64,000 nt of DNA from Buttiauxella brennerae ATCC 51605 (GTDB taxonomy: Bacteria; Pseudomonadota; Gammaproteobacteria; Enterobacterales; Enterobacteriaceae). Each line of letters starts with the position of its first letter. Positions within the stretch are counted from its first letter, which is position 1. A program made the translations under genes and the position numbers. Where the stretch lies: assembly GCF_001654925.1 (NCBI RefSeq), contig NZ_LXER01000006.1:496001-560000 (forward strand), given 5' to 3'. The notes under the pieces are model-generated. The model worked only from the letters and a program-made list of their open reading frames with translations. It ran no database searches and was not told the origin of the DNA. This document shows, piece by piece, positions 14,503-24,367 of the stretch.

Positions 14503-15327
14503 ATGAATAAGCTTGAAGTCAGTAAGTATTTCCCCAATGAACAAACAAAGCTTTCGCTTTACCGCAGCGATCCGGAAGATAACAACTGCGAGCATAGCCA
14601 CAGCTTTCAGGAACTGGTCATTGTTGAAGAAGGGCATGGTCTGCATGTGATTAACGGTAAGCCTATTTTTATCCAGCAGGGGGATGTCTTTTTTATTAGC
14701 GTTAACGATGTTCATTTTTACGACGAACTAGGCACGTTAAAACTTATCAATATTCTAATTAACCCGCAGGTGCAGTTTGTTTATCTAACTCAAATAGAAG
14801 TACTATTAAACTGCATTGCAGGAAGTTGTGCGGCAAATTACGGCTGGCTTACTCCTGAAACAAAAATGCTTTGTAAGAGGCTGATTGCTGATATTTTCCG
14901 CGATGAGATGTCAACTACAGGAAACCAGGCATTAAAAGAGTCACTGTTTTTTAATTTAGTGACCACGATTCTTTATGCCCAATCCCAGGCAGAGTACAGC
15001 AACACTCGTTACAAACTGCATAAATTGCTCAGCCACTTGCAGGAAAATTGTTTTAACGAAATTGACTGGCAACAACTCGCTAACCAGTTTCACCTGACGC
15101 AGCGCACTGCATCTCGCCATATCAAAGAAGTGACCGGCCTGACACCCGAAAATTACCTCAAGCGTTTGCGGCTGGTGTCTGCACGGGTAAAACTTAAAGA
15201 GACCGATATGACCATCACAGAAGTGGCTTTCTTGTGTGGTTTTGCCAACAGTAATCACTTCACCACTTCGTATAAAAAAGTTTTTGGCGTTACGCCTAGT
15301 GCAGAGCGCAAACGTTCGGGAGTTTAG
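14503..15327 (+). CDS. AraC-family regulator, RhaS/RhaR-like
   Basis: About 274 residues. The N-terminal cupin-like effector domain (CEHSHSFQELVIVEEGHGLHVINGKP) parallels the RhaS stretch HHHDFHEIVIVEHGTGIHV. The C-terminal double helix-turn-helix (IDWQQLANQFHLTQRTASRH and ITEVAFLCGFANSNHFTTSYKKVFG) is typical of AraC. It most likely senses L-rhamnose and activates the divergent rhamnosidase operon. A GTG at 14491 would add four residues (MSVT); neither start has a strong RBS, and the ATG at 14503 is chosen by convention. Confidence 0.87.
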   Translation: MNKLEVSKYFPNEQTKLSLYRSDPEDNNCEHSHSFQELVIVEEGHGLHVINGKPIFIQQGDVFFISVNDVHFYDELGTLKLINILINPQVQFVYLTQIEVLLNCIAGSCAANYGWLTPETKMLCKRLIADIFRDEMSTTGNQALKESLFFNLVTTILYAQSQAEYSNTRYKLHKLLSHLQENCFNEIDWQQLANQFHLTQRTASRHIKEVTGLTPENYLKRLRLVSARVKLKETDMTITEVAFLCGFANSNHFTTSYKKVFGVTPSAERKRSGV

Positions 15328-15496
15328 TTTTCATGGTGATATTTGCCATGGTTATTTGTATCTCGCTTATAATAACAATCATAAATCAATTTCAATTTGT
15401 TTCGTTTTTTAACCGCTTGTGTATTGCCACTGAAACCTAAAATTTTCTCGTCGGGAGTGCGTAATCTCTACTCTTTCTTTTTCTCTGTGGCTGATT

Positions 15497-16942
15497 ATGA
15501 CTTCCTCACGTTTCCCTCTGGCAGCATCCGCTATTGCGCTGATGCTGGCTTTATCTGGCTGTGCGCCAATGCATAACGAAGATGCACAACTCACACAAAA
15601 AACACCTGCGCAGCAGCTTGAAACCAAACTCCCTCTCGAACTGGCACACGGCTGGCCGGGCAGCGACTGGTGGCGGGGTTATCACGACAGCCAGATAGAC
15701 AAGCTGGTAGAAACCTCACTTAAAGATTCTCCCGATCTCGCCGTCGTAGAACAGCGTATCAAACTGGCTCAGGCACAGACGCAAATGCAGGAAGCGGGTG
15801 ATGGCCCGCAACTGGATTTCTCCGCAAATGTAGAGCGCCAGAAAATGTCCCAGGAAGGGCTGATGGGGCCGTTTGCCCTGACTGACCCGGCAGCAGGGAC
15901 GACAGGCCCGTATTACACCAACGGTAACTTTGGGCTGACGGCCAGCTGGGATCTGGATTTGTGGGGCAAGAATCGTTCCGAAGTAGAAGCCCGTGTGGGT
16001 GTCATGAGAGCGAAGCAGGCTGAACTGGCACAAGCAAAACAGGTTATCTCCGCAAACGTGGTGCGTTTGTACTGGGATGTGCAAACTTTGCTGGCGTTGA
16101 AAGATGTGAAACAGCAAACGCTCGTGGCGCAGAAAAATATCGTTGATGTGCAACTTGAGTTGTACGGGCAGGGGATTAACTCATCGGTCGATGGCGTTGA
16201 AAACAATATTGATTTCGTGAAAACCCAGCAGCAACTGGATGATATTGATGGGCGTATCAATATGGCTAAAGCGCAGCTCGCCGCGATTACGGGTGACGCT
16301 CATGCCGCATCAAACATCAAACCTGCGCCGCTCCCACAGGTGAAAAGCAGTGTACCGGACCACATGGGTTATGAACTGTTGGCTCGTCGCCCCGATCTCC
16401 AGGAAGCACACTGGTACATCGAGTCTTCACTGAGCAGCGTTGACGCCGCCAAAGCCGCATTTTATCCGGACGTTAATCTGAGTGCCTTCTTGCAAAATGA
16501 CGCACTGCACTTGAGTGATTTGTTCCGGGGTTCAGCGCAGCAAGTGGGCATCATTGGTGGCTTCACATTGCCTATTTTCGACAGTGGTCGTCTGAATGCC
16601 AATCTTGATATTGTGCGTGCACAAAGCAATTTGTCGATTGCCAGTTACAACAAAGCCGTGATTGGTGCGGTTAATGATGTCGAGAAAGCAGCCAGCCAGC
16701 TCAATGCGGTTGCTGCGGAAAATGAGCATCAGCTGACTATTTTGAAAGGTACGCAAAAACTGAAAACCCTCGCCACCGCGCGCTATAAAGCGGGCCTGAT
16801 TTCCGGGGCGAGAATGAGTGCTGCAACACTGCCGGACTTGTCAGAGCAGGCAAAAGCTATCCAGTTGCATGGCAAATGGCTTAACGCGGACGTGCAGTTA
16901 GTCTCAGCACTTGGCGGTGGCTACCAGGCCGGAAAAGCGTAA
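15497..16942 (+). CDS. mdtQ: Outer-membrane efflux lipoprotein MdtQ (TolC/OprM family), intact
   Basis: 481 residues. A lipoprotein signal with lipobox LSGC (Cys21 or 22) is followed by two repeats of the outer-membrane efflux protein domain (PDLAVVEQRIKLAQAQTQ... and RRPDLQEAHWYIESS...). It forms the TolC-like exit duct of tripartite drug pumps. By family knowledge the E. coli K-12 copy (yohG/yohH) is broken, while here the frame is complete. yohF follows 65 bp downstream as in the E. coli 48-min block. No periplasmic adaptor or inner-membrane pump gene is adjacent, so its partners are elsewhere. The RBS before the ATG is weak. Confidence 0.9.
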   Translation: MTSSRFPLAASAIALMLALSGCAPMHNEDAQLTQKTPAQQLETKLPLELAHGWPGSDWWRGYHDSQIDKLVETSLKDSPDLAVVEQRIKLAQAQTQMQEAGDGPQLDFSANVERQKMSQEGLMGPFALTDPAAGTTGPYYTNGNFGLTASWDLDLWGKNRSEVEARVGVMRAKQAELAQAKQVISANVVRLYWDVQTLLALKDVKQQTLVAQKNIVDVQLELYGQGINSSVDGVENNIDFVKTQQQLDDIDGRINMAKAQLAAITGDAHAASNIKPAPLPQVKSSVPDHMGYELLARRPDLQEAHWYIESSLSSVDAAKAAFYPDVNLSAFLQNDALHLSDLFRGSAQQVGIIGGFTLPIFDSGRLNANLDIVRAQSNLSIASYNKAVIGAVNDVEKAASQLNAVAAENEHQLTILKGTQKLKTLATARYKAGLISGARMSAATLPDLSEQAKAIQLHGKWLNADVQLVSALGGGYQAGKA

Positions 16943-17007
16943 CAGCCGCGAATGACTCACCACCTCCTATAATTAGACTCTGGCTAAAAAACAGTCTGGA
17001 GGTGGAA

Positions 17008-17781
17008 ATGAGTGCGGCTTACAAAGTGGTCATCGTCACGGCGTCGGATTCGGGTATTGGCAAGAAATGTGCGCTGCTGCTGGCGCAGCAGGGTTACGAC
17101 GTCGGTATCACCTGGCATTCCGATGAACAGGGCGCGCAAGAAACGGCGCAGCAGGTCAGAGGATTCGGGCGGCGAGCTGAAATCGCCTGGCTTGATTTAG
17201 CCAACCTTCCGGATGGTGCTGCGGGCATTGATGAGCTGATAGCCCGTTTCGGGCGTGTTGACGCACTGGTGAATAACGCCGGGGCGATGAGCAAAAACCC
17301 TTTCCTTGATGTCACCCTCGAAGAATGGCGCAAACTTTTTACTGTCGATGTGGACGGTGCGTTTTTGTGCTCGCAAAAAGTGGCCCGCGCGATGATTTCG
17401 CAAGGTGAGGGTGGGCGAATCGTGAATATCACCTCTGTTCACGAACACACGCCGCTTCCCGATGCCTGCGCGTACACGGCGGCAAAACACGCGTTGGGCG
17501 GGTTAACTAAATCAATGGCTATGGAGCTGGTGCACTATAAAATTTTGGTCAATGCCGTGGCGCCCGGAGCCGTCGCCACGCCGATGAACGACATGAAAGA
17601 AGGTGACGGCGCGGGGAGCAAGATCCCTGAAATCCCGCTGGGGCGAGCGGGGGATACCGAAGAAATTGCCAGTCTTGTCGCGTGGCTTTGTTCAGAAAGC
17701 GCCAGCTACACCACCGGGCAATCGTTTATCGTCGACGGCGGTTTTATGTTTGCCAACCCGCATTTTAAACCGAAAGGTTAA
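17008..17781 (+). CDS. yohF: SDR-family oxidoreductase YohF
   Basis: About 257 residues. A Rossmann-fold short-chain dehydrogenase with TASDSGIG near residue 11, NNAG in VNNAGAMSKNPF, the catalytic Ser in INITSVHEHT and YTAAK (Tyr-x3-Lys), and a C-terminal GQSFIVDGGF. Very similar to E. coli YohF, for which I recall acetoin/NADH-type oxidoreductase annotations without firm physiology. A GTG at 17002 is in frame, but the ATG at 17008 has GGAGG at the right distance. The stop overlaps the yohD stop on the opposite strand by two bases. Confidence 0.93.
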   Translation: MSAAYKVVIVTASDSGIGKKCALLLAQQGYDVGITWHSDEQGAQETAQQVRGFGRRAEIAWLDLANLPDGAAGIDELIARFGRVDALVNNAGAMSKNPFLDVTLEEWRKLFTVDVDGAFLCSQKVARAMISQGEGGRIVNITSVHEHTPLPDACAYTAAKHALGGLTKSMAMELVHYKILVNAVAPGAVATPMNDMKEGDGAGSKIPEIPLGRAGDTEEIASLVAWLCSESASYTTGQSFIVDGGFMFANPHFKPKG

Positions 17782-18347
17782 TCTTGCTGATTGTTCTCGC
17801 GGTGTTTAAACCACAAGCGCACCAGCCACACCACGGCGACCACGCCGAGTAACCAAATCCAATGCTTAATATGTTGGTCCAGGTTATGCAGCCATGGGCC
17901 AATCACTTCCCCGCCCACGTAACCCAGGGTAGTGAAAAGCGTTGCCCAAATTAATGCCCCCACAATGTTGAGAGGCAGGAAGATTTTCGGGGGGAGGCGA
18001 CTGGCTCCGATTAAAATCGGCCCAATCACACGGAAACCGTACATAAAGCGTGAGCCGATCACAAACCAGTAAGGGTGGCGGTTAATCAGCTTCTGAGCCT
18101 TAGTGATTTTCTTTTGATGTTTTTTAAAACGCTGCGAAATTGAGCCACCAAAACGCCTGCCAACCAGATACAGCAGTTGATCACCAATCATGCCGCCGAG
18201 TGCGACAGACAACACGACCAGCGGGAATTTGAGCAGCCCCTGGTGTGCCACCACGCCACCCAACAGCGTGATTGTTTCCCCTTCCGCCATGCTACCCACA
18301 ACCAGGGCTGCGTAGCCGTAATGCTCAATCAGATTATTAATATCCAC
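17778..18347 (-). CDS. yohD: DedA-family inner-membrane protein YohD
   Basis: A 189-residue membrane protein with the DedA/SNARE-associated signature: EGETITLLGGVVAHQG near the N-terminus and the basic motif SRFMYGFRVIGPILIGASRLPPKIF in the middle, then two C-terminal helices. DedA proteins act as lipid-carrier (undecaprenyl phosphate or phospholipid) flippases and support membrane homeostasis. Tail-to-tail with yohF, same arrangement as in E. coli. RBS AAGGAG lies just before the ATG at 18347. Confidence 0.93.
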   Translation of the reverse strand: MDINNLIEHYGYAALVVGSMAEGETITLLGGVVAHQGLLKFPLVVLSVALGGMIGDQLLYLVGRRFGGSISQRFKKHQKKITKAQKLINRHPYWFVIGSRFMYGFRVIGPILIGASRLPPKIFLPLNIVGALIWATLFTTLGYVGGEVIGPWLHNLDQHIKHWIWLLGVVAVVWLVRLWFKHRENNQQD

Positions 18348-18415
18348 AATGAATGATGTAACTCCTTGTTCTTCTACAACAACAGTATAGCGGTTGTTAC
18401 AGGTTACCGTGGCAT

Positions 18416-18444
18416 AAGCACACCGCCATCACCACGGTGTGCTT
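18416..18444. terminator. Hairpin downstream of the MFS pseudogene
   Basis: A 10-bp stem AAGCACACCG/CGGTGTGCTT with a 9-nt loop. On the plus side it is followed by CTTTT, and on the minus side by TTATG, so it could work in both directions. Confidence 0.55.
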
Positions 18445-18450
18445 CTTTTG

Positions 18451-19684
18451 TTATTTCTGGTCCGCCCGTAGCAGTGCCGATCTCTGCTTCAGCCAATGCC
18501 CGCCTAACGTCAACATTATGATGAGCACAAAGCCTGTCCCGCTAAACAAATAGAGTGCGGTAACCACGCCAAAATATTGCGCGCAATAACCCGCACCGAT
18601 GGAAACCAGAGCGGTAATCACCATCTGAAGACGGTAACTTTTTGCCATCGCCGCGCAGACAAGATGCTCATCAAACTGTTTCAGGATGGTGTAAATCGCC
18701 AGTGCAAACACCACGTTTGAGAAAATATGTGCAGTAAAAACCAATAGCCAGTGCGAGAAAGATTGAGGGTGAAAAGGGGATTAACGCGTAGCAGGCGATA
18801 AATGCGCAAAGGCAGGCGGTCATCAGCATATTGCTATTGCTGCGTTTTTCGAATTTATCCGGGTTGAGGATGAGTGGGCCGACGAGTTGCCCCAGACTGC
18901 GGGCGAAAAGCAGCGCCAACGCCATGCTATGCGCCTCCTCACCTGAAAGTGTTGCGGGAACCAGGCCTGGCAATAACGCCATTGCGGGTGCGCCAGCGAA
19001 CGCCAGAAGTGGCAGCAACAAAATTCCACGCCGCTGGGTGCCCGACAGCGTTTTCCACCGGAGGCTGACCGTGGTGGAAAATACCGGCGTGAAAGTCTTA
19101 CTGAAGCGTGATTTTGCCGATCTCAGCAACAGCAGTGCTGCTGCAAAACTTAACAGGTCGATAAAGAGCAGCGACATCACGCCGATGCGCCCCAGTAACA
19201 GCAGGCCAAGCCCGACGCCCAAAATCACATTGCAGGCGAAGATTAGGGTTTCGAGCGAGGTGGCAACCGGAAGTTCTTGCTCCGAAAGTCCTGCTTTGAA
19301 GATTTTACTCATCGCCGGGAAAGTCATGCCGATGGTAAATGCCGAGACAGTTTGGGCCACGAAAAATAGCGGAACAGACCCTGTCATCACTGCACCAAAA
19401 GGTGCGGCAAGGCCCAACATGCCTAAGCATTCGCCCCAAATAAGGAGCTGGAAAGGGTTGTTGTTTCGGCAGTACCGTTCGCCTATTTTGCTGCCGATGA
19501 AACCCGGCACGGTTGAAAGAACATAGGCAAGAGCAAGGGATGTCGCAGGGACCGACAAGCGAATTAATTCACTGAAAATAACGATATAGGTAATGCCATT
19601 CCCAACGGATGAGACCACAAAAGAGAGCCCGAGGAACAGCAACCACGGCGTGCGAGCCAGGGTCTGGTGTAGTGCTTTTATCAT
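18451..19684 (-). pseudogene. MFS transporter broken by a +1 frameshift
   Basis: The first frame (ATG 19684) encodes about 300 residues of a major-facilitator exporter (LLFLGLSFVVSSVGNGITYI..., ten or so helices), then runs into an out-of-frame tail. The remaining two helices (TAHIFSNVVFALAIYTILKQ... to 18451) continue in another frame. The switch falls at the T5 run (A5 on the plus strand, 18736-18740). With four T the protein would read LALAIGFTAHIFSNVV through to a full length of about 410 residues. It is either a real inactivating mutation, a slippery phase-variable tract, or a sequencing error. Substrate unknown; not present at this place in E. coli. Confidence 0.8.
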
Positions 19685-19966
19685 GACATAATCCAATAAG
19701 TGAGCATTTCCCGGCAGTTGCGAGAAATAACAAAGTAATCGTGTGGTTACAGTCTTATTGGCAATGGCATTACATCGGACACAATCCTGGTCAGTTATAG
19801 CGGCTGTTATTTAAATATGACGCTTTTGCCGTTTCGTCAATATAGCGCGCTTTATTCCGCGACTCTGATGCCTGAGTAATTTTTAGGTGATTAAAAAACA
19901 ATCAAGCCGCTGTGCATTATACTTTGACTGTGCTCAATCGTTTTTTTTGAGGTGTCAGGAGGCGTT

Positions 19967-20554
19967 ATGAGTCATGTCTGGGGGCTTTTTTCTCATCCCA
20001 ATCGTGAAATGCAGGACATAAAACGCGAGAACGAAACGGTTTCACATCACTACACTCACCATGTGTTAATCATGGCGGCCATTCCGGTTATCTGTGCGTT
20101 TATTGGCACGACCCAAATTGGCTGGAATTTTGGTGATGGTACGTACGTTCAATTGTCGATGTTTACCGGATTCTATTTAGGCGTACTGTTTTATGCATTG
20201 ATGTTGGCAGGTGTTGCCGTCATGGGGCGTGTTATCTGGTGGATGGCACGGAACTACCCGCATCGGCCATCTCTTGCGCGTTGTATGGTCTTCGCAGGCT
20301 ACGTTGCGACGCCGCTGTTTCTGAGTGGCCTCGTGGCGCTGTACCCTCTGGTTTGGCTGTGTGTTTTGGTTGGCGCAGCGGCGCTTATTTATACCGGCTA
20401 CCTGTTGTATGTGGGCGTGCCCGAGTTCCTTGGCATCAATAAAGAAGAAGGAATGAGTTTTTCCAGCTCCACTCTCGCCATTGGTGTGCTGGTCCTTGAA
20501 GTGCTGTTAGCCCTCAGTGTTATTCTCTGGGGTTATGGTTACAGGCTTTTTTGA
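19967..20554 (+). CDS. yohC: Yip1-domain inner-membrane protein YohC
   Basis: 195 residues starting [15 protein letters not shown], very like E. coli YohC. A cytoplasmic N-terminal part ([13 protein letters not shown]) is followed by five hydrophobic segments of the Yip1 fold. Function unknown. The ATG at 19967 has an AGGAGG box, which excludes the longer start 15 bases upstream. It is followed by pbpG, as in E. coli. Confidence 0.92.
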   Translation: MSHVWGLFSHPNREMQDIKRENETVSHHYTHHVLIMAAIPVICAFIGTTQIGWNFGDGTYVQLSMFTGFYLGVLFYALMLAGVAVMGRVIWWMARNYPHRPSLARCMVFAGYVATPLFLSGLVALYPLVWLCVLVGAAALIYTGYLLYVGVPEFLGINKEEGMSFSSSTLAIGVLVLEVLLALSVILWGYGYRLF

Positions 20555-20687
20555 TACTCGCTTACGAATCAATTGTGGCAGTTTTCCGGGGCGTCAGAGT
20601 ATTATGCTGGCGCCTCGTCTATTCATACGCGCTGTGAAGAGATTCGAAGGACACATTATTTTTTTGAATAATTATAGAAGTGTCAAC

Positions 20688-21629
20688 ATGCCGACAAAAA
20701 TCCGTCTATCGTTGCTCAGCCTTGCGCTGATGATTGCCGTACCATTCGCTTCCCAGGCTGCAACTAAAGCCACCGTACAACAGGCCAGTGCCGCGCAGGA
20801 AATCGCTTCCGGCAGTGCCATGATCGTTGATCTGCAAACCAATCAGGTTTTGTATTCCAGCCATCCAGATTTAGTGCGCCCGATTGCCTCGATCACCAAA
20901 TTGATGACGGTGATGGTGGTTCTTGATGCGAAGTTGCCGATGGATGAGATGCTGAGCGTCGACATCAGCCAAACGCCGGAAATGAAAGGAATTTATTCCC
21001 GCGTGCGCCTGAACAGTAAAATCGATCGTAAAGACATGATGCTGCTGGCGTTAATGTCATCAGAAAACCGCGCGGCGGCGAGCCTTGCCCACCACTATCC
21101 TGGCGGCTACAACGCATTTATTCGCGCGATGAACGCTAAAGCGAAATCTCTTGGCATGACTCACACGCGTTATGTCGAGCCGACCGGACTTTCGATTCAA
21201 AACGTTTCCACGGCACGTGATTTGTCGAAAATGCTGATCGCATCGAAGCAATACCCGCTGCTCGGCCAGTTGAGTACCACTAAAGAAGATATGGCAACAT
21301 TCAGCAACCCGCCGTATACGCTGCCATTCCGTAATACCAACCATTTGGTTTACAACAATAAGTGGAATATTCAGCTCACCAAAACCGGTTTTACTAACAA
21401 TGCCGGGCACTGCCTGGTGATGCGCACCATGATCAATAACCGCCCGGTGGCATTAGTCGTGTTGGATGCATTCGGGAAATACACCCATTTTGCAGATGCG
21501 AACCGTCTGCGTAATTGGATGGAAACCGGCAAGGTGACGCCAGTTCCAGGATCTGCACTGGCATATAAAAAGCAAAAGGCCGCGCAGATGGCGAGCAATA
21601 GTACGCAGAGTAATGCGCTAGACGATTAA
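20688..21629 (+). CDS. pbpG: D-alanyl-D-alanine endopeptidase PbpG (penicillin-binding protein 7)
   Basis: 313 residues, periplasmic. A signal peptide ends near Ala25 (ASQAA). The serine-peptidase S11 motifs are SITK (Ser68, Lys71), SEN (Ser125-Asn127) and KTG (232-234). It cleaves D-Ala-mDAP cross-links of peptidoglycan during wall remodelling. The open frame extends upstream into yohC, but the ATG at 20688 begins the signal peptide. It is followed by a full ERIC element. Confidence 0.94.
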   Translation: MPTKIRLSLLSLALMIAVPFASQAATKATVQQASAAQEIASGSAMIVDLQTNQVLYSSHPDLVRPIASITKLMTVMVVLDAKLPMDEMLSVDISQTPEMKGIYSRVRLNSKIDRKDMMLLALMSSENRAAASLAHHYPGGYNAFIRAMNAKAKSLGMTHTRYVEPTGLSIQNVSTARDLSKMLIASKQYPLLGQLSTTKEDMATFSNPPYTLPFRNTNHLVYNNKWNIQLTKTGFTNNAGHCLVMRTMINNRPVALVVLDAFGKYTHFADANRLRNWMETGKVTPVPGSALAYKKQKAAQMASNSTQSNALDD

Positions 21630-21641
21630 GGCAAATCAAAC

Positions 21642-21768
21642 GATACCCTAAATAATTCGAGTTGCAGCAAGGCGGCAAGTGAGAGAGTCCCAATGAGCTT
21701 AGTCAACTAAGTGATTTGGGCGAATGAACGCAGCCAACGCAGTTGCAGCTTGAAGTATGACGGGTATC
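21642..21768 (+). repeat. Full-length ERIC (IRU) element, 127 bp
   Basis: The ends are inverted (GATACCC ... GGGTATC), with the ERIC landmarks CTAAATAATTCGAGTTGCAG, GGCGGCAAG, the central near-palindrome AGCTTAGTCAACTAAGT and CGCAGCCAACGCAGTTGCAG. The length of 127 bp equals the canonical element. Its last two bases (21767-21768) provide part of the stop codon of the acetyltransferase on the other strand. Confidence 0.93.
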
Positions 21769-22318
21769 AGGGCAGCGTCCAGTCACCCTCATTGAGTGGG
21801 CGCTGCATAATCAAGGTATCTCGCCAGCCACCAAGCTTAAACCCCACGCTACGTAATTGCCCGACCACTTCGAAACCGAGCATCTTGTGCAGGCGGCACG
21901 AACCTGTGTTGTTTTCACCATCGCCAATCACCGCCACCATCTGCCGCCACGGGCCTTTTTCGCACCGCTCAATAAGATGGTTTAACAATTCACGCCCCAC
22001 ACCCTGGCCGGTCATGCTGGCGTCGATATAAACTGAATCTTCGAGTGTATAACGATACGCCGGACGCGGGCGATACGCCGTTGCATAGCAATAACCCACC
22101 ACAATTCCACTGTGCAGGGCAACGAGCCAGGGGAGCTGTTGCAGGTGCACGGCATTCAGGCGTTCTGCCATTTCGCTAATTGTGGGAGGTGACTCTTCAA
22201 AAGAACCGCGGCCATGAAGAACGTGCCATTCATAAATAGCCGTGATGGCAGGAATATCGTCGAGCGTTGCGTCCCGAACTTGTAACCGCGCGGACGGCAA
22301 TGTTTCTAACACCGACAT
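21767..22318 (-). CDS. GNAT acetyltransferase, phosphinothricin/methionine-sulfone N-acetyltransferase type
   Basis: 183 residues. The fold shows the Pat/Bar/YncA signatures: VRDATLDDIPAITAIYEWHV at the N-terminus, YCYATAYRPRPAYRYTLEDSVYID in the middle, the acetyl-CoA loop GQGVGRELL, and the end FKLGGWRDTLIMQRPL. The family acetylates L-amino acid analogues such as methionine sulfone and phosphinothricin; the real substrate is uncertain. The ATG at 22318 with AGGAG is preferred over an upstream codon. Its stop codon lies on the ERIC boundary, so the element may have replaced the original C-terminus. Confidence 0.88.
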   Translation of the reverse strand: MSVLETLPSARLQVRDATLDDIPAITAIYEWHVLHGRGSFEESPPTISEMAERLNAVHLQQLPWLVALHSGIVVGYCYATAYRPRPAYRYTLEDSVYIDASMTGQGVGRELLNHLIERCEKGPWRQMVAVIGDGENNTGSCRLHKMLGFEVVGQLRSVGFKLGGWRDTLIMQRPLNEGDWTLP

Positions 22319-22428
22319 TTCTCGCTCCTGTAACAAAAAGGCAGGTGGCATGAGGTCACACCACCTGCACTAATCTAGTACGAAAAATAGTCTAAAGACA
22401 GCCGGATTCTGGCAGTTGACAATACGCC

Positions 22429-24174
22429 TTAAGGGTTATCGTGGTGATGCGTATGGTTGCAGGATGCTTCTTCCCACCATTTGTGCTTGGTGGTCTTTCC
22501 TATCCCCGGGTTCATGCTGTTAGTCGGGTCATTTGCCTTATAAAACTGTTTTAAGCTGGCGGGAGCTTCATACAAATGTCCAACGTTATGCTCAGCCGGA
22601 TATTGCGCGCCGCGTGAACGCAACAGTTCTAGCATCTGCTCTTTGAGCGCATGGGCATCAACGCCTTTTTTAACGATGTAATCCTGGTGGAAGACATGGC
22701 ACATAAAGTGGCCGTAATAGAGGCTGTGGCTTATCTGGCTGCTGATTTCTGGCGGCAGTTGCTCAAACCACTCTTGATCGTTGCGGCGCAGGGCAATATC
22801 GAGTGCCAGAATGTCTTCCACTTCACTGGCGTGCACCGCGTGATAACGCACGGCGGCACCGGCGGCGGCAAAACGGTGTAAAAATGCTTTTGCCCCTTCG
22901 GTTGGTGTGCAGACGAAAAATGCGCCTTCAGCCTGCTCGAAATAGCTCTCAAGCCAGTTACGGGCCTCACTAATGCCATCGCCTGACATCTTCAACAACA
23001 GGTGGTGTTCGTACTTTCCACGCCACTCTTTCATGCGCGGCGGTAAATGGCTCGGGCACCAGCCGCTCAGACGCTGCAAAACACGGTCAGAGAAGTGCGG
23101 TTTTACAAACGGGACTTTTTCAAACCATGCATCAGCGCGACCTTTCAGGGTGAAGAAAAGCGGCATTTTGTCGGTGCCGAGTTTGTCGATCATCATAAAG
23201 GTGTCTTTGCCGTACACTTCGGCAATATCGTAAATATCTCGATGCATGTATTCACCCGCCACCGGCAGGTTTTCAAAGTTGGCCAGAATATGGCGGCGGA
23301 TTTCAGTCAGTACTTCTGGTTTATTGGTGCCGATGTAAAACACTTCGTTTTGTTTTTCTGCCACAAAGGTATCGAGGCGCACGGCAAATACGGCGAGCTT
23401 TCCGGCACAGCCTGAGGCTTCAAAAAGGCGGCTGGGATCGGCATTGAAGCGTGATGGTGTGTCAGCCTCCACATCACGCACGCGCTCGGCGTAATCTTTA
23501 TCAGAGGCCTGGCGTTGGTCATGCAGCACATTTTCAGGTTTGACGCGCTCATCATCGAGCTTGCCGAGAATCTGTTCGGGGGTCACACCTAAGTCGATTC
23601 CCAGGTGGTTGACCAGCGTTAGCTTACCTTGCTCATCGATGCGGGCGTACAGCGCCATTTCGGTATACGCAGGGCCTCGTTTAACCAGTGAACCACCGGA
23701 GTTATTACAAATCCCACCAATCACCGACGCGCCAATGCACGATGAACCAATCACTGAATGGGGCTCACGACCTAATGGTTTTAGGGTTTTTTCTAGTTGA
23801 TAGAGCGTACTTCCAGGGAAGGCCAGCACCTGCTTGCCGCCATCTAACAGCTGCAATTTATCCAGACGCAACGTGCTGATAATGACAATTTCACGGTCGT
23901 AATCGTTGCCATTCGGCGTTGAGCCTTCGGTCAGGCCTGTATTGGCGGCTTGCATCAGGATAATTTTATCGGTGCTGACGCAAACGCTCAGAACACGCCA
24001 TAACTCAAGCAGTGTTCCGGGGAAAACTACCGCCAGCGCATCACCCTGGCCGGAGCGGAAACCTTTACGATAACGTGCCGTTTTTGCCGCATCGGTTAAT
24101 ACATGTTGGCTGCCCACCAGGCGGTTCAGCTCATTTATAAATGTTTGTTTTTGGGATGGCGTAGAGTTAGACAT
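22429..24174 (-). CDS. dld: Quinone-dependent D-lactate dehydrogenase Dld
   Basis: A 581-residue FAD enzyme attached peripherally to the inner membrane that oxidises D-lactate to pyruvate and feeds electrons to quinone. The FAD-binding_4 domain contains ILMQAANTGLTEGSTPNG and SVIGSSCIGASVIGGICNNSGGS; the membrane-binding/cap region and the C-terminal NVGHLYEAPASLKQFYKANDPTNSMNPGIGKT are present. Very close to E. coli Dld in order and length. In the relocated block it keeps its E. coli place between pbpG and bglX and its opposite orientation. Confidence 0.96.
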   Translation of the reverse strand: MSNSTPSQKQTFINELNRLVGSQHVLTDAAKTARYRKGFRSGQGDALAVVFPGTLLELWRVLSVCVSTDKIILMQAANTGLTEGSTPNGNDYDREIVIISTLRLDKLQLLDGGKQVLAFPGSTLYQLEKTLKPLGREPHSVIGSSCIGASVIGGICNNSGGSLVKRGPAYTEMALYARIDEQGKLTLVNHLGIDLGVTPEQILGKLDDERVKPENVLHDQRQASDKDYAERVRDVEADTPSRFNADPSRLFEASGCAGKLAVFAVRLDTFVAEKQNEVFYIGTNKPEVLTEIRRHILANFENLPVAGEYMHRDIYDIAEVYGKDTFMMIDKLGTDKMPLFFTLKGRADAWFEKVPFVKPHFSDRVLQRLSGWCPSHLPPRMKEWRGKYEHHLLLKMSGDGISEARNWLESYFEQAEGAFFVCTPTEGAKAFLHRFAAAGAAVRYHAVHASEVEDILALDIALRRNDQEWFEQLPPEISSQISHSLYYGHFMCHVFHQDYIVKKGVDAHALKEQMLELLRSRGAQYPAEHNVGHLYEAPASLKQFYKANDPTNSMNPGIGKTTKHKWWEEASCNHTHHHDNP

Positions 24175-24367
24175 TTATCCGCTCCTTGGGAAAATATTGA
24201 CGACTACAAGCATAGCTCGCAAATCGATAATGAATCGTCTTAAAGGTTCGGAAAATCAGCACATAACACCGAAGCGACACTTCTTACAGCAGTAACCTTG
24301 TGGCACACTGCTCGTCTTATCACTTCGTGCGGCCCTCTGTGGCGGCTTGAGCAAGAGAGTAATGTCG

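Noticed and set aside
18831-19526. 231-codon plus-strand frame across the MFS pseudogene
   Set aside because: It is antisense to clearly hydrophobic MFS coding sequence, and its translation (Ser/Pro/Arg-rich) resembles no protein.
22973-23415. Plus-strand frames inside dld
   Set aside because: They are antisense to conserved Dld residues without translation signals.
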